From: an uncultured Bdellovibrio sp. | Lineage (GTDB): Bacteria; Bdellovibrionota; Bdellovibrionia; Bdellovibrionales; Bdellovibrionaceae | Direction: 5' to 3' | Length of the DNA stretch: 11,864 nucleotides | Assembly: GCF_946478835.1 (NCBI RefSeq) | Contig: NZ_CAMLDV010000111.1 | Location: 1 to 11,864 of the forward strand | In this document: one piece after another, positions 7,430-11,864 of the stretch | Layout of the letters: each line of letters begins with the position of its first letter | Numbering within the stretch: position 1 is the first letter of the stretch | The notes under the pieces: model-generated | Told to the model about the DNA's origin: nothing | The model's database searches: none | Seen by the model: the letters and a program-made list of their open reading frames with translations, nothing else | Program-made: the position numbers and the translations under genes

Positions 7430-7711
7430 CTAGTAAGTAACAGTCGCTGGTTGTTGAACAGCCGTACTTGTGTTTTGGTTTTGTGTGCCGTCGTTAACAA
7501 CGCTGAAATTCAATGATTCGAATTTTTGACGACGATTTCTTTCGTCTTCAAGGCGAGCCGCTTCCAGTTTTTCTAGGATTTGATTCTCAGTGCGCACTTC
7601 AAGTTGTTTGCGTGCATCTTTTAAACCTTCCAACGCCGCAGAATTTGAAGTCACAAGTTGAGCTTGTGCTGAAGTTCCTGCCAATACAGATACAAGAATG
7701 ATTTTTTTCAT
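7430..7711 (-). CDS. Small exported helical protein of unknown function
   Basis: The product has 93 residues and I recognise no family. It starts with a clear Sec signal peptide (MKKIILVSVLAGTSAQA, cleavage expected after A17 by an AxA site). About 75 mature residues remain: a highly charged helix, probably a coiled coil, at about 25-65 (KDARKQLEVRTENQILEKLEAARLEDE), and a Thr/Gln/Asn-rich tail. There are no cysteines and no lipobox, so it is likely a soluble periplasmic or secreted protein. I place the start at 7711 because AAGGGG (minus strand, 7719-7724) lies 7 nt upstream and the signal peptide begins there; an in-frame ATG at 7744 would add 11 polar residues before the signal peptide. 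It is transcribed away from ffh. Confidence 0.7.
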   Translation of the reverse strand: MKKIILVSVLAGTSAQAQLVTSNSAALEGLKDARKQLEVRTENQILEKLEAARLEDERNRRQKFESLNFSVVNDGTQNQNTSTAVQQPATVTY

Positions 7712-7756
7712 AGTATTGCCCCTTTTTGCGTCTCTCATATCCATAAAGATGTCCGA

Positions 7757-7786
7757 TTGATCTACTCAATGCGCTGCATCTATAAA
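7757..7786 (+). promoter_or_regulatory. Putative upstream promoter of the ffh operon
   Basis: TTGATC (7757-7762) and TATAAA (7781-7786) are spaced by 18 nt, giving a start near 7793 and a leader of about 85 nt before ffh. The -10 overlaps the left arm of the interrupted palindrome at 7772-7813. Confidence 0.5.
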
Positions 7787-7813
7787 CTCTACAGGGAGAT
7801 TATGGATGCAGCG
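7772..7813. repeat. Interrupted palindrome in the ffh upstream region
   Basis: The arms CGCTGCATCTATAA (7772-7785) and TTATGGATGCAGCG (7800-7813) pair over 14 positions with one G-T, around a 14-nt spacer. The left arm covers the spacer and -10 of the upstream promoter candidate, an arrangement expected of an operator. If the DNA were transcribed from further upstream it would also form a strong hairpin. Confidence 0.55.
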
Positions 7814-7827
7814 AGTCGCAGGCTTCT

Positions 7828-7855
7828 TTGTCATTCCGATCCCAATGAGTTAAAT
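7828..7855 (+). promoter_or_regulatory. Putative proximal promoter of the ffh operon
   Basis: TTGTCA (7828-7833) and TTAAAT (7850-7855) are separated by 16 nt, placing the start about 15 nt before the ffh ATG. The -35 is good and the -10 moderate. It would be independent of the palindrome further upstream. Confidence 0.4.
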
Positions 7856-7857
7856 AG

Positions 7858-7872
7858 ACTTCCTTCGGGAGT
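7858..7872 (+). promoter_or_regulatory. Small hairpin covering the ffh ribosome binding site
   Basis: ACTTCC (7858-7863) and GGGAGT (7867-7872) form a 6-bp stem (one G-U) with a 3-nt loop, burying the GGGAG Shine-Dalgarno. The stem is short and may be coincidental. Confidence 0.3.
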
Positions 7873-7877
7873 TTCAC

Positions 7878-9209
7878 ATGTTTGAGAATTTATCTGACAA
7901 GATCATGGCGAGTCTTAAAAAGGTCCGTGGGCAAAGCAAAATCACGGAAGCCAATGTTGAAGACGTCATCAAAGAAATCCGCTTAAGTCTTCTTGAAGCC
8001 GATGTGAACTTCAAAGTCGTTAAGACATTTATTGATAAAGTAAAAGCCAAGGCCCTTGGTGCTGACGTCCTTCAAAACGTCAACCCAGGCCAAATGTTCG
8101 TTAAGATCGTTCACGATGAACTCGTAAACGTTTTGGGGGGCGGGGCCGTTGATATCAACGTGCGTGAAAACCCTAGCGTGCTTTTCTTAGTCGGTCTGCA
8201 GGGGGCGGGTAAAACAACTTCGGCTGCGAAGTTGGCTCTTTATATTCGTCAAAAATTAGGAAAAAAACCGGGACTTGTTCCTGCCGATATCTATCGTCCA
8301 GCGGCGATTGACCAGTTGCAAACCTTGGGTCGCCAAAACAATATTCCGACATTCCCAACAGAAGTAGGAATGAAACCGGAAGAAATCTTAGAAAAATCCA
8401 AGCAGTGGGCGAAAGACAACATGGTTGATGTTGTGATCGTCGATACCGCAGGTCGCTTGCAAATTGATGAAGAATTGATGGGAGAACTCGGACGTCTAAG
8501 AGACATCTGGACTCCGCAAGAAATTCTTTTAGTCGCCGATGCGATGCTCGGTCAGCAATCCGTGAATGTCGCGGAGGGCTTCCACAAACGTCTAACTCTG
8601 ACGGGTCTGATCCTAACGAAGGTCGACGGGGATGCGCGCGGTGGTGCGGCCTTGTCTATTCGTGAAGTGACAGGAATTCCTATTAAATTCCTCGGCGTCG
8701 GAGAGAAAGTTTCTGCTCTTGAAGTGTTCCATCCAGACCGTTTAGCGGGACGTATCCTTGATATGGGTGACGTTCTTTCTTTGGTGGAAAAAGCTCAAGA
8801 AGTGATCGATGAAAAATCGGCTCGTGATTCTGCGAAGAAGATCATGAAGAACGAATTCACTCTGGAAGATTTCCTGACTCAGATTCAGCAGCTCAAAAAA
8901 ATGGGCGGCTTTGAGAGCATCTTGAAATTTTTACCGGGCATGGGGGAGTTGAGCAAACAGCTTAAGAATATGACTCCTCCGGATGCTGAAATGAAAAAGA
9001 TTGAAGCTATCATCCGTTCTATGACTTATGAAGAACGCCACAATCACAAAGTTTTAAATGCATCGCGTCGTCAGAGGATCGCAAAAGGTAGCGGGACTCA
9101 AGTTCAGGACGTGAACAAGCTGGTAAAGCAGTTTGAGGATGCGAAAAAGATGATGGGCGGGCTCATGAAAATGGGAATGGGTCGAGGTGGGATGAAGTTC
9201 CCATTTTAA
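7878..9209 (+). CDS. ffh: Signal recognition particle protein Ffh (SRP54)
   Basis: The product has 443 residues, within the normal range (E. coli 453). Ffh binds signal sequences of nascent inner-membrane and exported proteins, forms the SRP with 4.5S RNA and docks with FtsY. The N domain (about 1-95) has the typical helical bundle with EIRLSLLEADVN. The G domain shows G1 GLQGAGKTT (106-114), DTAGRLQ (189-195), TKVDGDARGG (247-256) and GVGEKVSALEVF (273-284). The M domain (about 325-443) has the SRP-RNA-binding motif SRRQRIAKGSG (396-406) and a methionine-rich end (MMGGLMKMGMGRGGM) that lines the signal-peptide groove. The ribosome binding site GGGAG (7867-7871) is 6 nt before ATG and can be paired in a small hairpin. 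It heads a cluster with rpsP, khpA, rimM and trmD, an order common in bacteria. Confidence 0.98.
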   Translation: MFENLSDKIMASLKKVRGQSKITEANVEDVIKEIRLSLLEADVNFKVVKTFIDKVKAKALGADVLQNVNPGQMFVKIVHDELVNVLGGGAVDINVRENPSVLFLVGLQGAGKTTSAAKLALYIRQKLGKKPGLVPADIYRPAAIDQLQTLGRQNNIPTFPTEVGMKPEEILEKSKQWAKDNMVDVVIVDTAGRLQIDEELMGELGRLRDIWTPQEILLVADAMLGQQSVNVAEGFHKRLTLTGLILTKVDGDARGGAALSIREVTGIPIKFLGVGEKVSALEVFHPDRLAGRILDMGDVLSLVEKAQEVIDEKSARDSAKKIMKNEFTLEDFLTQIQQLKKMGGFESILKFLPGMGELSKQLKNMTPPDAEMKKIEAIIRSMTYEERHNHKVLNASRRQRIAKGSGTQVQDVNKLVKQFEDAKKMMGGLMKMGMGRGGMKFPF

Positions 9210-9231
9210 AGCTTGATATTTAATTGTGAAC

Positions 9232-9259
9232 ACAGTACACACTTGGTCTTACTGTTTTT
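9232..9259 (+). terminator. Weak terminator-like hairpin between ffh and rpsP
   Basis: ACAGTA (9232-9237) and TACTGT (9250-9255) form a 6-bp stem followed by a run of five T (9255-9259). The stem is AT-rich with a 12-nt loop, so it would give partial termination at most. Confidence 0.3.
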
Positions 9260-9278
9260 GATACATGAGGTTGAATAA

Positions 9279-9527
9279 ATGGCAGTTGTAATTCGTTTGG
9301 CTCGTATGGGCGCTAAGCATGATCCTAAATACCGCATCACTGTGGCGGATTCTCGTCGTTACGTTACTGGTAAATTCCTTGATATTCTTGGGACTTACAT
9401 CCCAACTCCAAAGGGTAACGATAAAAAAGTTGAGCTTGATCTAGCTAAAGTTGAAGAGTGGATCAAAAAAGGTGCTCAGCCTACAGACCGTGTAAAACAC
9501 GTTATCAAATTGGCTCAAGCTAAATAA
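9279..9527 (+). CDS. rpsP: 30S ribosomal protein S16
   Basis: The product has 82 residues, the same length as E. coli S16. It starts with the family-typical pattern VVIRLARMGAKHDPKYRITVADSR, followed by DILGTYIPTP and VEEWIKKGAQPTDRV. S16 binds 16S rRNA early in assembly of the 5' domain of the 30S subunit. GAGG at 9267-9270 lies 8 nt before ATG. Translation ends with tandem in-frame stops TAA TAG (9525-9530), which is common in highly expressed genes. It sits between ffh and khpA as in many bacteria, ahead of the 30S maturation factor gene rimM. Confidence 0.97.
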   Translation: MAVVIRLARMGAKHDPKYRITVADSRRYVTGKFLDILGTYIPTPKGNDKKVELDLAKVEEWIKKGAQPTDRVKHVIKLAQAK

Positions 9528-9542
9528 TAGTGGTTGGCAACG

Positions 9543-9569
9543 TACCCGAATTCGATAGAATATCGGGTA
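9543..9569 (+). other. Strong hairpin between rpsP and khpA
   Basis: TACCCGA+ATTC (9543-9553) pairs with GAAT+TCGGGTA (9558-9561 and 9563-9569) as an 11-bp stem with one bulged A (9562) and a GATA tetraloop. No U-tract follows, so it is more likely an mRNA processing or stabilising element, or a protein binding site, than a terminator. It could help set the high rpsP to khpA ratio. Confidence 0.55.
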
Positions 9570-9597
9570 GGTAAAGTACTATCTGTTGGGGGTAATT

Positions 9598-9837
9598 ATG
9601 GATAGCTTGAAAGACCTCGTAGAATTCATGGCAAAGTCCCTAGTGGACAAACCTGAAAAAGTCGAAGTTGATGAAATCCCTGGTCAGCAAACTACACTTC
9701 TTGCTTTGAAGGTTGATAAAGAAGACCTCGGTAAAGTGATTGGTAAGCAAGGTAAAACTGCTGCGGCTATGAGAACAATTATCCGTGCAGCTGGTACTAA
9801 GCTGAACAAACGTTATCACTTAGATATCGTCGAGTAA
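9598..9837 (+). CDS. khpA: KH-domain RNA-binding protein KhpA
   Basis: The product has 79 residues, consisting almost wholly of one KH domain. The GxxG loop is GKQG (49-52) within LGKVIGKQGKTAAAMRTI, the hallmark of RNA-binding KH folds. KhpA-type proteins partner with KhpB (Jag/EloR) in Gram-positive bacteria, where they affect cell elongation and bind many RNAs; in other phyla their role is less clear. I chose ATG at 9598, preceded by a G-rich TTGGGGGT ribosome binding site, over an in-frame TTG at 9586 that lies inside that site. Its position between rpsP and rimM is the conserved location of this gene family. No khpB homolog is visible in the window. Confidence 0.92.
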   Translation: MDSLKDLVEFMAKSLVDKPEKVEVDEIPGQQTTLLALKVDKEDLGKVIGKQGKTAAAMRTIIRAAGTKLNKRYHLDIVE

Positions 9838-9865
9838 GCTCATAAGTAAAAGATTAATTCTCTAA

Positions 9866-9903
9866 GGAAGGGGTTGTCGTTAAGGCAGCCCCTTTCTCGT
9901 TTT
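9866..9903 (+). terminator. Terminator-like hairpin between khpA and rimM
   Basis: GGAAGGGGTTGTC (9866-9878) and GGCAGCCCCTTTC (9884-9896) form 13 pairs (three G-U) with a GTTAA loop, followed by TCGTTTT (9897-9903). The rimM ribosome binding site GGAG begins on the next base (9904). It looks like an intrinsic terminator or attenuator that divides the abundant ffh-rpsP-khpA message from rimM-trmD. Confidence 0.6.
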
Positions 9904-9912
9904 GGAGCAAAA

Positions 9913-10428
9913 ATGAAATTGGTTGGAAAAGTTCGCGAAGCCCATGGCCTTAAAGGAGATCTTTACGTTCTCATTTTCTCTGGCGACATCACTTGGGCTA
10001 AGAAGATGAAAAACTTCGGTTTAAAAGCCAAAGGGTCTGAAGAGATCAAAAACTTCTCTGTGGAAAGAACGAAGCCTTTCAAAAAGGGTTTTATCGTAAA
10101 GGCGAAAGAAATCTCAGATCGCACAGCCGCTGAAGGTGTTGAGCACATGGAGTTCTTCGTTGATGACGAACTTTTTGTTTCTAAACCTGGCGAGGGCATT
10201 TATCTCTCTGAAATTTTGAATTTCAAATTAAAAAATCCGGAGCAAGTCGTACTTGGTGAAATCGTGGGTTTCTCCTCAAACGGTGTTCAAGATCTTTTGG
10301 TTGTCGATATCGCAGGGAAAAAAGCAGAAATTCCGTTCGTTGATGCTTTCATTAAGAAAATCGATTTCAAACATCAATCTATCGTGATGGATTTGCCTGA
10401 AGGGCTTTTGGATATCGAGAACGCTTAA
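9913..10428 (+). CDS. rimM: Ribosome maturation factor RimM
   Basis: The product has 171 residues (E. coli 182). The N-terminal RimM domain (about 1-85) begins [18 protein letters not shown] with the conserved HGLKG at 11-15. The C-terminal PRC-barrel domain (about 92-171) contains [39 protein letters not shown] and the diagnostic ending DLPEGLLD. RimM binds S19 and helps fold the 3' head domain of the 30S subunit. The start is ATG at 9913 with GGAG (9904-9907) 5 nt upstream; an in-frame TTG at 9874 lies inside the terminator-like hairpin and is rejected. The stop shares one base with the trmD start (TAATG), so the two genes are translationally coupled, the usual arrangement. Confidence 0.95.
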   Translation: MKLVGKVREAHGLKGDLYVLIFSGDITWAKKMKNFGLKAKGSEEIKNFSVERTKPFKKGFIVKAKEISDRTAAEGVEHMEFFVDDELFVSKPGEGIYLSEILNFKLKNPEQVVLGEIVGFSSNGVQDLLVVDIAGKKAEIPFVDAFIKKIDFKHQSIVMDLPEGLLDIENA

Positions 10429-11255
10429 TGCTAACGATTGATGTGATCACTCTTTTTCCTGAGATGATTGAAACGGCCGTGTCTCACGGTGTTTTAGGTC
10501 AGGCTTTAAAGAGTGATCTCTTGTCCGTCAAAGCGCACACACCTCGTGAATTCGCCTCCGATCGTCATCGTACCGTCGATGACCGTCCTTTCGGTGGCGG
10601 TGATGGCATGATCATGCTGCCGGAGACTCTCGAAAAAACGATTCAGAAAGTGCAACATAAGACTTCCAAGATTGTCTATCTGTCTCCGCAAGGAAAAACT
10701 CTGACAGATGAAACGGCTCGCGCCCTTTCTAAAGAAGAGCATTTGGTTTTTATCTGTGGCCGTTACGGCGGAATCGATCAACGAATTATCAATGAATATG
10801 TCGATGAGGAACTCTCGATCGGTGACTATGTGTTGTCGGGCGGGGAGTTGGGGGCTCTTGTTGTGATTGATGCGCTGGCGCGTTTTATTCCAGGCGTGTT
10901 GGGTCACGACGATTCAGCTCAAAAAGACAGTTTTTCAGAGGGGCTTTTAGAGCATCCTAATTTCACAAGACCGCGTGAGTACTTAAATCAAGAAGTGCCG
11001 GAAGTTTTATTAAGCGGCAATCATAAGCTCATTGAAGAGTGGAAGCATAAGGTTTCTGCTCTTGTGACTTTGAAAAAACGCCCGGACTTATTTAAAGAAT
11101 ATATAAAAAAAGAAAACGAAAAATATTACGCACAGAAGAAGAAAAAGACGGGGCCTCCATTAAAGGAACTCAAAGAATTTTTCCTTCAGATGTCGGCTCA
11201 AGAAAAACAAGTTTTGGGTTTAGAAGACGTGCGTGAGGAAGATTTAAATGGCTGA
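10428..11255 (+). CDS. trmD: tRNA (guanine(37)-N1)-methyltransferase TrmD
   Basis: The 275-residue product methylates G37 next to the anticodon using S-adenosylmethionine, preventing +1 frameshifts. The SPOUT trefoil-knot segments are present: YLSPQGKTL (84-92), [10 protein letters not shown] (110-119) and [12 protein letters not shown] (130-141). The catalytic pair corresponds to R152 ([10 protein letters not shown]) and D167 ([12 protein letters not shown]). RPREY and [10 protein letters not shown] complete the tRNA-binding part. It is about 20 residues longer than E. coli TrmD (255), and the extra length lies in a lysine-rich, glutamate-rich C-terminal tail (about 225-275). The ATG overlaps the rimM stop by one base, and the gene end overlaps the next gene by 8 nt. 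Confidence 0.97.
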   Translation: MLTIDVITLFPEMIETAVSHGVLGQALKSDLLSVKAHTPREFASDRHRTVDDRPFGGGDGMIMLPETLEKTIQKVQHKTSKIVYLSPQGKTLTDETARALSKEEHLVFICGRYGGIDQRIINEYVDEELSIGDYVLSGGELGALVVIDALARFIPGVLGHDDSAQKDSFSEGLLEHPNFTRPREYLNQEVPEVLLSGNHKLIEEWKHKVSALVTLKKRPDLFKEYIKKENEKYYAQKKKKTGPPLKELKEFFLQMSAQEKQVLGLEDVREEDLNG

Positions 11256-11829
11256 GACTCCCTATGTTCCTCGACTTGCTATAGGACTGGTTCATTATCC
11301 CGTGCGCGATCGTTTGCAGAAAACGGTGGCGACGAACATCACGAATTTCGATATCCATGACATCGCGCGGGCGGCTCAGGTCTATGGGGTGGAAAAATAT
11401 TACATCATTCATCCCATGCAAGAGCAGCTCATGTTCGTAGAACGGGTTTTAGACCACTGGAGAACCGGGCAGGGGTCGAAGTTCAATCCGATGAGAAAGA
11501 CGGCTCTAGGCCCCGTTAAAACAGCTGAGAGCGTTGAAAAAGCCCTCGCTGATTGGAATGTTCCTGACTGTCTGACGATTGCAACCTCGGCGCGGGTTGA
11601 GTGGGCTAAGAAAAAATACTCATTTGCCGAGCTGCGCAATCAAATGCATGTAGAAAAGAAACCCGTTTTTATGCTATTTGGTACTGGCTTTGGCATGACA
11701 GAGGAACTGATTGGGTCTTGCTCTGGGGTTCTTGAGAGTATTCGAGGAGCTCCCCCCAATGATTACCGCCATCTTTCTGTGAGATCGGCAGTAAGTATCT
11801 GTCTTGACCGCGTAATGGGTCCATGGTAG
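11248..11829 (+). CDS. SPOUT-type RNA methyltransferase next to TrmD (TM1570-like, Methyltrn_RNA_4 family)
   Basis: The product has 193 residues. The pattern [40 protein letters not shown] and [12 protein letters not shown], then [13 protein letters not shown] (143-150) and [21 protein letters not shown] fits the SAM-dependent RNA methyltransferase family known beside trmD, or fused to it, in several bacterial groups. The glycine-rich LFGTGFGM and the final helix would make the SPOUT knot that binds S-adenosylmethionine. The RNA substrate is, to my knowledge, not established. Its ATG lies 8 nt inside trmD, with GAGGAA (11235-11240) 7 nt upstream, so it is coupled to trmD and probably works in the same pathway. 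It seems complete. Confidence 0.88.
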   Translation: MAETPYVPRLAIGLVHYPVRDRLQKTVATNITNFDIHDIARAAQVYGVEKYYIIHPMQEQLMFVERVLDHWRTGQGSKFNPMRKTALGPVKTAESVEKALADWNVPDCLTIATSARVEWAKKKYSFAELRNQMHVEKKPVFMLFGTGFGMTEELIGSCSGVLESIRGAPPNDYRHLSVRSAVSICLDRVMGPW

Positions 11830-11864
11830 ACCCTTATTTTACTTTTTTGAGATAATTGACTGCT

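Noticed and set aside
7712..7744. ATG at 7744 as start of the small exported protein
   Set aside because: It would put 11 polar residues before the signal peptide; the ATG at 7711 has its own AAGGGG.
9586..9597. TTG at 9586 as start of khpA
   Set aside because: It lies within the G-rich ribosome binding site; ATG at 9598 gives the usual KhpA N-terminus.
9874..9912. TTG at 9874 as start of rimM
   Set aside because: It lies in the stem of the terminator-like hairpin; ATG at 9913 has GGAG at proper spacing and begins the conserved RimM N-terminus.
10506..10907. Minus-strand open frame antisense to trmD
   Set aside because: It is a shadow of trmD with no independent evidence of translation.
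11831..11864. Promoter or terminator after the last gene (T-run at 11843-11848, TTGACT at 11856-11861)
   Set aside because: TTGACT could be a -35 for the next gene, but the -10 would lie outside the window and no stem precedes the T-run.

Overview
The window looks like a core chromosomal segment of a Gram-negative bacterium, most likely from Bdellovibrionota (Bdellovibrio or a close relative). This assignment is an inference from gene content, moderate GC, Shine-Dalgarno leaders of the GAGGAG/AGGAG type and many short exported proteins. It was not checked against a database. No transposase, integrase core, CRISPR array, prophage module or obvious defence system is visible, and no gene-free stretch exceeds 300 bases.

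Left part (1-3118). An initiator tRNA-fMet gene lies on the minus strand with its own promoter. An open frame from the left edge runs into its 3' half from the other strand. Next come a membrane-anchored BON-domain protein and a membrane-anchored protein of unknown function, both on the plus strand. The second converges on, and overlaps by 4 nt, a minus-strand trhO (tRNA uridine 5-hydroxylase, rhodanese family). The trhO promoter sits in the divergent gap before prfC.

Middle part (3119-7711). prfC (release factor 3) is followed by an ABC-2 type ATPase/permease pair of the YadG/YadH type, coupled through an ATGA overlap. A signal-peptide-bearing metallo-beta-lactamase-fold hydrolase starts 42 nt later. 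A small exported helical protein lies on the minus strand and converges on the hydrolase.

Right part (7757-11829). This is the SRP/ribosome-maturation/tRNA-methylation cluster: ffh, rpsP, khpA, rimM, trmD and a second SPOUT-type RNA methyltransferase of the family often found beside or fused to TrmD. The last three genes are tightly coupled (1-nt and 8-nt overlaps). Hairpins sit between ffh/rpsP, rpsP/khpA and khpA/rimM and could tune relative expression of the operon.

The common theme is translation: start tRNA, tRNA wobble modification, termination, protein targeting, 30S assembly and G37 methylation. I found no evidence for an entirely new system. The points most worth checking are the orphan SPOUT methyltransferase coupled to trmD, the interrupted palindrome over a putative ffh promoter, the inverted repeat that gives two convergent proteins the same TAKN tail, and several intergenic RNA hairpins.
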